Source of the DNA: Chloroflexota bacterium
Lineage (GTDB): Bacteria > Chloroflexota > Dehalococcoidia > Lucifugimonadales > Lucifugimonadaceae
DNA length: 64,000 nucleotides
Assembly: GCA_018650845.1 (NCBI GenBank)
Contig: JABIFF010000003.1
Coordinates: 1 to 64,000, forward strand
Direction of reading: 5' to 3'
Part shown: in pieces, positions 1 to 9,670 of the stretch
Layout of the letters: each line of letters opens with the position of its first letter
Numbering within the stretch: the stretch's first letter is position 1
Notes under the pieces: model-generated
Seen by the model: only the letters and a program-made list of their open reading frames with translations
The model's database searches: none
Told to the model about the DNA's origin: nothing
Made by a program: the position numbers and the translations under genes

Positions 1-72
1 ATTTGCAACGGCAACCTCGACTTGCCTGAGTTTGGCAAGAACTTGCTCCGGGCTATGTCCTTTTCTTGGCAT
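1..72 (-). CDS. IS3-family transposase OrfA, N-terminal fragment
   Basis: Revcomp of 72..1 reads MPRKGHSPEQVLAKLRQVEVAVAN, typical of IS3-family OrfA (MPRKxHSPEQIxAKLRQVEV). Confidence 0.75.
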   Translation of the reverse strand, partial: MPRKGHSPEQVLAKLRQVEVAVAN

Positions 73-139
73 TTCTGCCTCCCTTCGATATGTCCAGTAT
101 CTGATCTTTCAACTGGACTCGTTTGAGGGGGGCAGGTCA
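1..139 (-). mobile_element. IS3-family insertion sequence, end fragment (continues off the left edge)
   Basis: Minus strand has an OrfA-like N-terminus (72->1), preceded by a terminal sequence TGACCTGCCCCCCTCAAACGAG (revcomp of 118-139) resembling IS3-family terminal inverted repeats. Confidence 0.7.
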
Positions 140-147
140 CTACCCGA

Positions 148-855
148 ATGCTCGGTGGTGTTACCGACGCTATCGGAACAACCGTGAGTGACGCACTAGG
201 CAAGGTTGATAGAAGGTCGCTTGGTTCACTGGAGCCGTACTTCAGGCGCTTAGAAGTACGAGTTCGTTCGGGTATTACACCTGACCGATGCTGGGATCAC
301 CTCATCAAAGAATCTGGTTCAGAGTTGATGGAACGAACCATCAATATTTTCTGGGACGCTCTTACGATCGGTGGTAACCCACTAATCACAGGAAAAACAG
401 CAGCATTCTTCTCGGCAGAAATTTCTCTGCTTCGAGAAAAACGTGCTCTTGTTGCGCAAACATTCGGTTACCTAACCGTTCCGCTTCACGCGGCGATGGT
501 TGGCCTGCTGATCTTCATTGTGAACGTCATGCAATTGTTCGCAGAAAGCATGCTGTCCGATACCGAGTCAGCTGACCCAAGTGCCTCAGGCGCTCCGATT
601 CCCGACATTGCCGATTCAAGCGGATTTAATACGTTCGCAAACGTAAATTTCGAGTTCTTGAACATAATCATCACTATGGTAGTGGTAGTTTTTACCATCG
701 CGAATGCAGTGGCTCCATGGGCAGCGAGTGGGGGACACCGCATGCGTGCCGGTTACCAGATCGGTGTGATGATGGTTGTATCAGGTATTTGTATGACAAT
801 CATTCCTCCACTTTCAAGGATGATTTTCACAACAATTTCAGCCCCGGCAAACTGA
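148..855 (+). CDS. TadC/FlaJ-like type II secretion system F domain membrane protein, probably 5'-truncated by the IS
   Basis: C-terminal T2SSF-like layout (amphipathic region then TM helices); upstream boundary is the IS terminus at 139. Confidence 0.6.
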   Translation: MLGGVTDAIGTTVSDALGKVDRRSLGSLEPYFRRLEVRVRSGITPDRCWDHLIKESGSELMERTINIFWDALTIGGNPLITGKTAAFFSAEISLLREKRALVAQTFGYLTVPLHAAMVGLLIFIVNVMQLFAESMLSDTESADPSASGAPIPDIADSSGFNTFANVNFEFLNIIITMVVVVFTIANAVAPWAASGGHRMRAGYQIGVMMVVSGICMTIIPPLSRMIFTTISAPAN

Positions 856-901
856 CCGAACGGTAGCGACCGAACGGACAGGCGAGAAAGGCGAGTTCGC
901 T

Positions 902-1087
902 ATGGTCCCTCCAGATGGTGGAGATGATGGTGGTGTAGATCTCTTAGATGATATTTTCGCTGATGAAGAAAGCGAAGACTCTGCGAGATTAGCCGCGTTT
1001 GCCGACCTTGAACAACTCACGATGATTGAAGTTGCAGCCGAAACCGAAGCCGTGCTCGAAGAACTCAAGATTAGGCAGGGCGGTTAA
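902..1087 (+). CDS. small acidic hypothetical protein, overlapping the next gene by one base
   Basis: 61-aa ORF ending in TAATG overlap with the histidine kinase start. Confidence 0.55.
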   Translation: MVPPDGGDDGGVDLLDDIFADEESEDSARLAAFADLEQLTMIEVAAETEAVLEELKIRQGG

Positions 1088-2739
1088 TGGCTCCAGCTAC
1101 GAGCTCAAAGACCCGCAAGACAAAGAAGCAACGGAACAACAAATTGTCCGTTGTGAAGTCGCGTACTAAGACGAATTCGCCCAAGAACCTTATGCAGGCT
1201 CTTACTTCATCGATTCCGCAGGCGATGGCCGCTCTCGATGGCCGACGACGAATCATGTTCACCAACGCCGCGTTCGATCGAATGTTCGGCGTAAGCTCGA
1301 CAGGCGATAGACTCGCCGATTATTTCAACCCTGAAGGCCTGAAAGATGTCTTCAAACAGTGCGCTCTGACATCACGCTCGATCGAAAAGCGTGAACTCAT
1401 CGATATTCCTTCTAGTGAATCCGATCCAGAAGTCAGCTACAGCGTGACGGTCACTCCGCACTCCGATGCTAAACTCAAGTCGAAATTTCTTCTTCTTATA
1501 GATGACACAACTGAGGGTTCTGACCGCGAAGACCGAATGATCGCCAACAGCCGATTGGTTTCAGTTGGTGAAATGGCTGCCGGAGTTGCTCACGAACTGA
1601 ACAACCCGCTTACGGCTGTTCTTGGTTTCTCGCAGCTCGCTATGCGTCAGGCAACCGACGACACGCTCAAGCGTGACCTCGAATCAATTGCTGATGAAGC
1701 TGAACGTGCAGGCCGCATTGTCGACAACCTACTCACGTTTGCACGATCATCCGATACATTCCCTAACTCTCAAACACTAAATATCACTGACTCTCTTCAG
1801 AAGATCCTCGATCTCCGCGAATACGAATGCAGAGTCAACAACGTTGAAGTAGTCACCTACTTCGGCGATGAAACTCCTCTCACCCTTGCAGATGCTCACC
1901 GTATGGAGCAGGTTTTCATGAACCTGATCGGTAACAGCATCCATGCAATTGGTGAAAGCGTTGGTCATGGCACGATCACAGTTGGTGTCGTGCACGATGA
2001 AGGCCGAATTAGAGTCAGCATCACCGACGATGGACCCGGAATTTCTCCAACGAACCAGAAAAAGATATTTGAACCCTTCTTCACAACAAAGCCAATTGGC
2101 AAAGGCACAGGCCTAGGTCTCTCAATCTGTAAAGGCATCGTGGAAGACCACGGTGGCGCCATACGAGTTGAGAGTGCGGCTGGCCGTGGAACAACATTCG
2201 TAGTCGAAATTCCGATTATCGAAGTTCCTGAAGAAGTTGATGCTCCATCACCGAGCACCCCAGCACAGCCAAACAGCTACACCAAGCTGAAGATTCTGGC
2301 TGTCGACGACGAACGATCAGTAACCATGCTGCTCAACCGAGCACTGGTTGCACAAGGTCACGACGTTGATGTTGCTCACGATGGGGCTGAAGCACTCAGA
2401 ACCATCTTCCTAAACGAATACGACGCCATTCTTCTCGATGTCCGGATGCCGGGTCTCGGAGGAGCAGAAGTCTTCCGAAGTATCGAGGTATTACGCCCCG
2501 ATCTGGCGGGCCGTGTGATGTTTATCACCGGTGACACTGTTTCGCCTGACACGCGCACCTTCTTGGAGCAGACACGCGTTGATGTTCTACATAAACCGTT
2601 CAGCCTAGAAGAGCTTAGGCACAGCATGGACAAATTTGCCGTTCTGAAGGAGCAGCGACCTACAGAAGCAGAATTGTCAGGAAGACCTGATTTATCGGCC
2701 GGTCTGACAAGAATGAAATCGGCAAGAAAAGCTAGCTAA
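1087..2739 (+). CDS. hybrid sensor histidine kinase (PAS, HisKA, HATPase_c, C-terminal REC)
   Basis: GEMAAGVAHELNNPLTAVLGF H-box; N, G1 and G2 boxes; C-terminal receiver ILAVDDERSV...ILLDVRMPG. Confidence 0.93.
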   Translation: MAPATSSKTRKTKKQRNNKLSVVKSRTKTNSPKNLMQALTSSIPQAMAALDGRRRIMFTNAAFDRMFGVSSTGDRLADYFNPEGLKDVFKQCALTSRSIEKRELIDIPSSESDPEVSYSVTVTPHSDAKLKSKFLLLIDDTTEGSDREDRMIANSRLVSVGEMAAGVAHELNNPLTAVLGFSQLAMRQATDDTLKRDLESIADEAERAGRIVDNLLTFARSSDTFPNSQTLNITDSLQKILDLREYECRVNNVEVVTYFGDETPLTLADAHRMEQVFMNLIGNSIHAIGESVGHGTITVGVVHDEGRIRVSITDDGPGISPTNQKKIFEPFFTTKPIGKGTGLGLSICKGIVEDHGGAIRVESAAGRGTTFVVEIPIIEVPEEVDAPSPSTPAQPNSYTKLKILAVDDERSVTMLLNRALVAQGHDVDVAHDGAEALRTIFLNEYDAILLDVRMPGLGGAEVFRSIEVLRPDLAGRVMFITGDTVSPDTRTFLEQTRVDVLHKPFSLEELRHSMDKFAVLKEQRPTEAELSGRPDLSAGLTRMKSARKAS

Positions 2740-2805
2740 CAGCTGACACAGAGTCAGCAATACTCTGATCGTAACCACCACCCAATACCAGAGCAGAAAA
2801 TAGCC

Positions 2806-3486
2806 ATGTACCAACACGACTACTCAGTCGCAGACACTCCACAGGAATCATCACAGCCAATCAAGGTCTTCCTCATCGAAGACCACATGGTTGTGCGTGA
2901 AGGCACCCGACGATTGCTCGAGCTTGATGGCCAAGCAGCGATCATCGGTGAAGCCAGCAGTGGCGAAGACGCCATCAACGATCCAGCTCTCGGGCTGGCA
3001 GACGTTGTGATGTGCGACGTAATGCTTCCAGGTATGGATGGAATTGAGACCACCAAGGGCGTTATGGAGAAGTATCCGCACGTACGTGTGGTGATGCTCA
3101 GCTCGTTCGGTGACACTCACCTCGGCCCTGCTCTCGAAGCTGGCGCCGCAGGATATTTGCTAAAGAGAGCTTCTCAGGAAGAACTCGTACGTGCTGTGAA
3201 AGATGCTGCTCGTGGTGGATCACCATTATCACCAGCACTCAATGCGCTGCTGGTAGATCGATACCGACAGATTCAGAACCAGACAACCGACAATCAGAAC
3301 TTAACTGAACGCCAGTCGAAGGTTCTGCAGATGGTCGCAGCCGGCGAGACTACTAAAGCCATTGCCGACAACCTGTTCCTAAGCCCCGCCACCGTAAAAC
3401 GTGAGCTACGGCACGTGTTCGACGTTATGGGAGTGAGCAACCGTGCTCACGCGGTTTCCGAAGCTCAGCGTCGCGGTCTTATCTAA
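2806..3486 (+). CDS. NarL/FixJ-family response regulator (REC + LuxR HTH)
   Basis: REC motif VMCDVMLPGMDG; HTH LTERQSKVLQMVAAGETTKAIADNLFLSPATVKRELRHVFDVMGV. Confidence 0.92.
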   Translation: MYQHDYSVADTPQESSQPIKVFLIEDHMVVREGTRRLLELDGQAAIIGEASSGEDAINDPALGLADVVMCDVMLPGMDGIETTKGVMEKYPHVRVVMLSSFGDTHLGPALEAGAAGYLLKRASQEELVRAVKDAARGGSPLSPALNALLVDRYRQIQNQTTDNQNLTERQSKVLQMVAAGETTKAIADNLFLSPATVKRELRHVFDVMGVSNRAHAVSEAQRRGLI

Positions 3487-3531
3487 CCCGCACTTTCGAA
3501 ATAACGAAACGGCTAGTAAAAAGAAGTCCGT

Positions 3532-3556
3532 ACCCGCTCTGGGTGCGGGCTTTTTT
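3532..3556 (+). terminator. Rho-independent terminator after the response regulator
   Basis: cccgc-tctgggt-gcggg followed by cTTTTTT. Confidence 0.75.
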
Positions 3557-3722
3557 GCATATTGCGGTTTCTACCTAGTGACACGCGTCAGTTGATTCCG
3601 AAATACCTTTGAGCCGCACGGCTCAGCCGCGTGACCCCAGAGCATTCGCGCCGCGCCGACAGCAAGCCTAACGTTGATACCACGGTAATAAACAAGGTTT
3701 CTACGGCAAGGAATCAGACTAT

Positions 3723-4424
3723 ATGGATCACGACCAGTTCGACTTCAGCGATGAGTCAACACTGACACCGATCAACGTTCTTGTATGCGACAACGAATCT
3801 CTATTCAGAGAGATACTCGTGGCCGCACTCGACAAAGAACCTATGATCAACATTGTTGGAGCTACAGCTTCAGGAATAGAAGCTGCAGAGCTGTCTAAAC
3901 AGACGAGACCCGATGTCGTTCTAATGGACATCGAATTGGGCGAAGGCCCGAACGGCATCGTCGTTGCTAGCGACATCAAAGACGCCTTCCCGGATACGGG
4001 CATCGTTGTGCTTTCTGCACATCGAGATAAAGAGTTCCTATCAAGCTTCCTTGAAAACGGAACAGCAGGATGGTCATTCCTCCTCAAGCAAAGCATTGCT
4101 GATATCAAATCACTTGCTCGTGCAATCGAATCGGCCGCCGCAGGTCAAGTCACGATGGACCCAACAGTTATGAACGATCTGTTCCCACGCCAGCGCTCAA
4201 TCCTTGAACGCTTGACTCATGACCAGATGGAAGCCCTTATGTTCATCTCTTCCGGATACGCAGATTCTGCCATCTCAGCAGAACTTGAAATAGATGAAAA
4301 CCTTGTTGAGCCACTGCTCCAGACTATCTACGACGATCTCCACATCGACGAGAGTGAATCAGTCGACCAGCGTGTTCAGGCAACATTGCTCTACCTACAG
4401 GAAACCGCTCAGGTCTCTCAGTAG
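3723..4424 (+). CDS. response regulator, REC domain with divergent C-terminal HTH
   Basis: VLVCDNESLFREILVAAL...PDVVLMDIELGE; C-terminal helical region resembling a degenerate LuxR HTH. Confidence 0.8.
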   Translation: MDHDQFDFSDESTLTPINVLVCDNESLFREILVAALDKEPMINIVGATASGIEAAELSKQTRPDVVLMDIELGEGPNGIVVASDIKDAFPDTGIVVLSAHRDKEFLSSFLENGTAGWSFLLKQSIADIKSLARAIESAAAGQVTMDPTVMNDLFPRQRSILERLTHDQMEALMFISSGYADSAISAELEIDENLVEPLLQTIYDDLHIDESESVDQRVQATLLYLQETAQVSQ

Positions 4425-4446
4425 TATTTATTAGAACTGGTCTTCT

Positions 4447-4484
4447 AACGAAACGCCTCGGCTTATGCTGGGGCGTTTCTCGTT
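4447..4484 (+). terminator. Rho-independent-like hairpin
   Basis: aacgaaacgcc...ggcgtttctcgtt inverted repeat just after the stop at 4424. Confidence 0.6.
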
Positions 4485-4524
4485 AACTTCACCCTGTTCG
4501 AACCCAATCGGTATGCTTCGGAGC

Positions 4525-4923
4525 ATGCCTGAACTGCCGACCATTAAGAATCTTCCTGAACAACCCGACGTAATCGCACCCGACGGTTCCGAGATACGGT
4601 TTCTCGAATCGCCTAGCGATGAATCGAGCATGGTGCACGCCCGACTCCACCCCGGAACGACTACGTACGCAGTTCACCATCTAACAGTCGAAGAAAGTTG
4701 GGTTTGTGTGGGCGGAGAAGGCGAAGTGTGGCGTAAAGATTCCGAAAGCGAGTCGATTCTCAAACTTCAAAGCGGTATCGAATGCGAAATACCACTAGGA
4801 ACCACATTCCAGTTCCGAGCCAAGGGCGAACAACCGCTTGAAATCGTGATCACAACCAGCCCCCCATGGCCCGGAGATCACGAAGCAGTACGAGTCGAAG
4901 GCAAGTGGGAACCGAGCGTTTAG
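4525..4923 (+). CDS. cupin-domain protein
   Basis: HPGTTTYAVHHLTVEESWVCVGGEGEVW; ORF track start 4465 overlaps the terminator hairpin so a downstream Met is preferred. Confidence 0.7.
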   Translation: MPELPTIKNLPEQPDVIAPDGSEIRFLESPSDESSMVHARLHPGTTTYAVHHLTVEESWVCVGGEGEVWRKDSESESILKLQSGIECEIPLGTTFQFRAKGEQPLEIVITTSPPWPGDHEAVRVEGKWEPSV

Positions 4924-5040
4924 TCAGGCACTCACTCCAGCGCCAACCTTCCTCAACTGTCACCCCGATGAATATCGGGGTCAAACGCCCAAACTCCGCA
5001 CCTAACAACCCAGCCAACAACTAGCCAACAACACCCAAAT

Positions 5041-5067
5041 GTCATCCTGAATTCATTTCAGGATCTT
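5041..5067. repeat. short palindromic intergenic repeat (GTCATCCTGAA..TTCAGGATC family)
   Basis: GTCATCCTGAATTCATTTCAGGATC. Confidence 0.8.
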
Positions 5068-5296
5068 TCTCCCCCCTTGCAGCGATGCTGACGACCGGAA
5101 CCAGCGAGCACGCGCGTCCCCACACCAGATCCCTCGACTCCGCCGACTGCGCTCGGGACGAGATCGCCCGTTCCACTCCCCGGAAAACACCTAAACATTT
5201 CCTTCACATTTTCTGAACAGCTTCCACATATTCATTTTCTAATGTTGTTTGCAGGCAACCACCCCCGTCGGCGATTCCGACATGAGGTTTTAGAAA

Positions 5297-5980
5297 ATGT
5301 TCAAACGAAAAATCACACTCGGCGTTACTGCAGGACTACTCGGAGCTTTTGCTCTAGCTGGAGCAGCATTTGCTCAAGAAGGTCCAGTCGACGGCGAACA
5401 CCCACGAGACTCGATCAAAGACCGCGTCGCCGAGATTCTAGGCATCGACCGTGAAGATCTCGATTCTGCAATGAGCACAGCTCGTGACGAGCACCGCGAA
5501 GAAAAACAAGACGAACGGCTCGCCGCTCTTGTTGAAGCTGGAACTATCACTCAGGAACAGGCCGACGAGATCGACGCATGGGAAGACGCAAAGCCCGAGA
5601 TCATGGACGATCTCAAGAAGCTCGCTCGTGAGTACGGCGGAGTCAAAGGCGATCTAGCTGCCACTCTTGCAACTCTCGTAGAGCAGGAAGTAATTACTCA
5701 GGCTGAAGCCGACGAAATCACCGCTTGGACCGACGCCAAGCCAGACTATCTAGACGATCTCCGAGAAGAGATGCGCCCTGCCAGAGATAACGACCGTGAC
5801 GGAGATGGCGAACGTGATGGTCGACGTGGTCGACGTGGTCACGGACGACATCACCGTGGCGGACCTGAAGGCCGTGAACACGGTCGAGGACCCGGTGGTC
5901 CTGGCTATCAGCAGCAATCTCCTGAAGGCGGCACTGGTACATCGTTCACTCTCCCGAACGGCTCAGAACTAAACATCTAA
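5297..5980 (+). CDS. secreted protein with two LVExGxITQxQADEIxAWxDAKP repeats and a Gly/Arg/His-rich tail
   Basis: Sec signal peptide MFKRKITLGVTAGLLGAFALAGAAFA; internal repeat; YckD/DUF2680-like. Confidence 0.75.
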   Translation: MFKRKITLGVTAGLLGAFALAGAAFAQEGPVDGEHPRDSIKDRVAEILGIDREDLDSAMSTARDEHREEKQDERLAALVEAGTITQEQADEIDAWEDAKPEIMDDLKKLAREYGGVKGDLAATLATLVEQEVITQAEADEITAWTDAKPDYLDDLREEMRPARDNDRDGDGERDGRRGRRGHGRHHRGGPEGREHGRGPGGPGYQQQSPEGGTGTSFTLPNGSELNI

Positions 5981-6007
5981 GCACCCACAGCCACTAGCCT
6001 CCAACCC

Positions 6008-6040
6008 GAAACGCCCCTCATCCACCTGAGGGGCGTTTTC
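6008..6040 (+). terminator. Rho-independent terminator
   Basis: GAAACGCCCCTCA tccacc TGAGGGGCGTTTTC. Confidence 0.85.
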
Positions 6041-6203
6041 GCGCCTGTGATTCGACATCGCTAGGCTTCAGTACCGAAAGTAATCACTACTGCCAGATAC
6101 AAACCACAAAAATAAAAAGGTTTCTGGCAAACTGTTCGTGAATCTCATCGTTAGAATCGTCGAATCAAATTCGCACCTGTCATCCGGTTCAGGAACATCG
6201 CAC

Positions 6204-6890
6204 ATGGCTCAGCCTTCGAACAACAAAACTCAACGACTCCAACAGTGGTTCGATGAACGACCTCGCTGGGATCACGCCTCGTACGGCGAGTTCATGCACA
6301 TTGGTGCGAACCAGACCATTTTCCGCATTGCTCTAGAAGAGCAGGAAATTACATCTGAAACGAAGGTTCTCGACACCGCTTGTGCAGTTGGCGGTAACGC
6401 ACGTTGGATGGCTTCACTATTCGGATGTCAGGTCTACGGCAACGACATCGACGAAGATGCCCTTGCGGTAGCTCGTGATCTCGCAGAAATTGAAAACATT
6501 TCCGAACTGTGCACGTTCGTCGAAGCTCCAGTCGAAAAATTACCGTTTGAAGACGGCATGTTCGACATTGTCGTAACCACCGATATATTCGACGCCGCAG
6601 AGGTTAAGCGAGTACTTAAACCCGGCGGAAGCTTCATCGCTATTTCGCTGTTTGAAGATCCAAAGGTCACCCCGCTTCAACTAGCTGAAGCATGGGGGCT
6701 CGAACTCGAAACATCGCTCGACGTTACTGATCTAGCTTTCGCATTCAACCGTGCGAAAGAAACAGAAGCTCGCCTTCTTCACGAATCCGACCTTATCGCA
6801 GCTCGCGAACTTATCGAAATCATGAACAAGAGCATCGCCCCGTACACCCGCGGCGGCCGTCACTACATCATGCGACTCAGGAAAAAGTAG
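6204..6890 (+). CDS. class I SAM-dependent methyltransferase
   Basis: VLDTACAVGGNARWMASLFGCQVYGNDID; VLKPGGSFIAISLFEDP; start preferred at 6204 rather than 6138. Confidence 0.82.
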   Translation: MAQPSNNKTQRLQQWFDERPRWDHASYGEFMHIGANQTIFRIALEEQEITSETKVLDTACAVGGNARWMASLFGCQVYGNDIDEDALAVARDLAEIENISELCTFVEAPVEKLPFEDGMFDIVVTTDIFDAAEVKRVLKPGGSFIAISLFEDPKVTPLQLAEAWGLELETSLDVTDLAFAFNRAKETEARLLHESDLIAARELIEIMNKSIAPYTRGGRHYIMRLRKK

Positions 6891-6900
6891 CCACCACCCT

Positions 6901-7821
6901 ATGACAAATAATTCAGCTGAGCCATATCGCGGCATATACGGAATTCCAGCCATCCCGTTCAACGAAGACGAATCGCTCGACACCCGTTCGCTCGAAAGCG
7001 TTCTAGAGTTTTCAGTCGACAACGGCTGCCACGGCATCGTAATGCCTGTAATGGCGAGCGAGTATCAAGCGCTAACCGATACTGAACGGCGCACCGTGTT
7101 CGATATCACTACGAAAGTCGTGAACAATCGCATACCGACGGTAGCCGGTGTATCCGGCATCTCGAATATTCATTCGATAGAACTCGCAAAATACGCTGAA
7201 GGCGCAGGATTCGATTCTGTAATTGCTATGCCGCCCTTCAACATTTCACGGCCATCTACCGGCGAAGTTTTAAACTTTTTCGAAAAGCTCAGCGATGCCG
7301 TAAATATTCCTATTTGGATTCAGAACCACTCGCTCGGTGCGCCTCTCAGCGCAAAGCAGCTCGCCGATCTCTGCGACAACATCGAGAACGTTTCTTACAT
7401 CAAAGAAGAAACAGTATTTGCCGCACAGCTAACCACCGAACTGTTCGAACACGCTGGCGATTCGGTCAAAGGCGTGATGGGTGGAATGGGCTGTAAATTC
7501 CTAATTTCCGAGTTCAATCGGGGTATGGCAGGCAACATGCCCGCTTCTCACTTCGGCGATATCCACTCGAAGATGTGGGATCTGCTTGAAGCCGGCGATG
7601 AAGCTGGCGCTCGTGAAATCCACACTCGGATGGCGCCATTGAACAACTACGAAAGCCTCTACGGCATGAGAGCGTTCAAGGAAATTCTCTACCGTCGTGG
7701 AGTAATCACTTCGACAACCACCCGCTCACCCGGCAAAAAAGATCTCGATAAGTACGATCTGGCCGAATACGACACCCTACTGGCATCGATCGACGATCTG
7801 ATGACCTGGAAAGCCTCCTAA
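6901..7821 (+). CDS. dihydrodipicolinate synthase family (DapA-like) aldolase
   Basis: YGIPAIPFNEDESLDTRSLESVLEFSVDNGCHGIVMPVMASEYQALT...VSYIKEE. Confidence 0.88.
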   Translation: MTNNSAEPYRGIYGIPAIPFNEDESLDTRSLESVLEFSVDNGCHGIVMPVMASEYQALTDTERRTVFDITTKVVNNRIPTVAGVSGISNIHSIELAKYAEGAGFDSVIAMPPFNISRPSTGEVLNFFEKLSDAVNIPIWIQNHSLGAPLSAKQLADLCDNIENVSYIKEETVFAAQLTTELFEHAGDSVKGVMGGMGCKFLISEFNRGMAGNMPASHFGDIHSKMWDLLEAGDEAGAREIHTRMAPLNNYESLYGMRAFKEILYRRGVITSTTTRSPGKKDLDKYDLAEYDTLLASIDDLMTWKAS

Positions 7822-7825
7822 AACC

Positions 7826-9019
7826 TTGAAAATCGAAGCTATTGATCTCTTTTACGTCGCGCTCCCGAAAATTGAACGAGCAGCCGACGGTACGCAAGAT
7901 TCACTCGTAGTTCGAGTTCGAACCGACAACGGACTCGAAGGCTGGGGCGAATGCGATGCATCGCCACTAGTGTCGATGGCGGCATACGTGATGCCGATGT
8001 CACACTCGAACGTCATCAACATTCGAGAAGCACTACTTGGTGAAACTATCGATTCGCCAGAAGACGTTATTCGCCTTCGAAACAAAGCCGGCGAATACGG
8101 CCTAGATATTCAACAGCTCGACCACGCAGTAGCCGGTGCCGACATCGCTCTTTGGGACGTTTTAGGAAAACATCTCGGAGAGCCAGTTTGGAAGCTGATC
8201 GGCCACGACGCTTCGTATAAAAAACTTCCGTACGCCAGCGTTTTATTTGGTGATGATCCCGCTGAAACTCGTGCTGTTGCCGATTCCATAGTCGAACGTG
8301 ACTTTCGAGCCGCAAAATTCGGATGGGGACCTATGGGACGTGGATCACTTGCTGACGATATCGCTTTAGTACAAGCCGCTCGTGATGGACTTGGCCCCGA
8401 CGCGAAGCTAATGGTCGACGCCGGAGTTATCTGGGGCGACAACGTCGATGCAGCCTACGAACGCGCCGTCGCATTCGCAGATCTTGGCGTTACTTGGCTC
8501 GAAGAACCTCTTCGCACTGAAGAAGTGGGTGCATACAAGGAACTCAGCGACAGGGTTCGTGCCACCAACGTAAAAATTGGTGTTGCCGGTGGTGAAGGAG
8601 CCGACTTCTTCCGAGCGGCCGACGACATGATGGAGAACGCCGGACTAGACTTCGTCCAGATCGATGTCGGGCGCATCGGTGGCATCACCGAAGCCAAGCG
8701 AGTCGCCGACAAGGCGCACGAACTCGGCATCCAGTATGTGAACCACACGTTCAAGAGCCACCTATCAGTAGCGGCTTCGATTCACGTGTTCGCTGGATAC
8801 GAAGAGTTTGATCTGACCGAATACCCTGCCGGCGATTCAGCACTGATTCTTGGTCTCACCGCCCCCACTGGTATCTTCCGTGATTCAGACGGCTTCGTGC
8901 GAGCCGGTGATGAGCCGGGATTAGGCGTGGAAGTAAACCTCGACACCATTAACGAATTCCAACGCAACGTGAAAATCGAGATCGACGGCGAAGTGCTGTT
9001 CGAATCTGATCGTCCGTAG
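7826..9019 (+). CDS. enolase superfamily (mandelate racemase/muconate lactonizing enzyme-like), TTG start
   Basis: MRN/MRC barrel motifs KLMVDAGVIWG, WLEEPLRTEE, FVQIDVGRIGGITEAKRVADKAHELG, NHTFKSHLSVAASIH. Confidence 0.9.
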   Translation: MKIEAIDLFYVALPKIERAADGTQDSLVVRVRTDNGLEGWGECDASPLVSMAAYVMPMSHSNVINIREALLGETIDSPEDVIRLRNKAGEYGLDIQQLDHAVAGADIALWDVLGKHLGEPVWKLIGHDASYKKLPYASVLFGDDPAETRAVADSIVERDFRAAKFGWGPMGRGSLADDIALVQAARDGLGPDAKLMVDAGVIWGDNVDAAYERAVAFADLGVTWLEEPLRTEEVGAYKELSDRVRATNVKIGVAGGEGADFFRAADDMMENAGLDFVQIDVGRIGGITEAKRVADKAHELGIQYVNHTFKSHLSVAASIHVFAGYEEFDLTEYPAGDSALILGLTAPTGIFRDSDGFVRAGDEPGLGVEVNLDTINEFQRNVKIEIDGEVLFESDRP

Positions 9020-9177
9020 TTCAGAACCAGCGATCCGGTCTGCGCCTGCCTCAATATTTCTGTGGCAACATCCACCCTCGTCTGACCCCTTCGCCTCACA
9101 ACCAATCTCCGCTCGTCCCGCGAACCAACCGACATCCATAGTTGACGCACCCCCTCCGCGTTCATAGAATTCGTTGG

Positions 9178-9227
9178 CTAGCACTCTAAGCCCGCGACTG
9201 CTAACAGTCGGCAAGGTCGAGTGCTAA
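9178..9227. promoter_or_regulatory. CIRCE (HrcA) operator upstream of groES, with an additional half-site
   Basis: CTAGCACTC-N9-GACTGCTAA (9178-9204) plus a perfect GAGTGCTAA half-site at 9219-9227. Confidence 0.85.
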
Positions 9228-9330
9228 TCATGAAATCGGCGATATTTGAACTCAAAACAGTGTGTCCGCATTGTTCCAACATGTTCGATCAATCCGTTTT
9301 AGCGCGTGACAACTAAGGAGAAAAAACTCA

Positions 9331-9627
9331 GTGGCACTGAACCTCACACCGCTTGGTGACAGGGTAATCATCGAGCCTGCCGACGCAGAGGCACCAGCCT
9401 CAACTGGCGGAATCATCATTCCTGACACAGCAAAAGAAAAGCCCCAACAGGGCTCTGTCGTAGCAGCCGGCGCAGGCCGAACTACCGACGACGGCACTGT
9501 CGTAGACATGCCAGTTTCAGTCGGTCAGACCGTCATCTACTCGAAGTACGCAGGTACCGAGTACTCAGAAGGCGGAGTTGACTACCTCATCGTTCGAGAG
9601 AGCGACATCCTCGCAATCGTTGGATAG
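9331..9627 (+). CDS. groES: co-chaperonin GroES (GTG start)
   Basis: LTPLGDRVIIEPADAEAPASTGGIIIPDTAKEKPQQGSVVAAG...YAGTEY. Confidence 0.97.
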   Translation: MALNLTPLGDRVIIEPADAEAPASTGGIIIPDTAKEKPQQGSVVAAGAGRTTDDGTVVDMPVSVGQTVIYSKYAGTEYSEGGVDYLIVRESDILAIVG

Positions 9628-9670
9628 TTCAATCTCGAACTACCCGTCTCATTTTGGAGATATATAAGTA

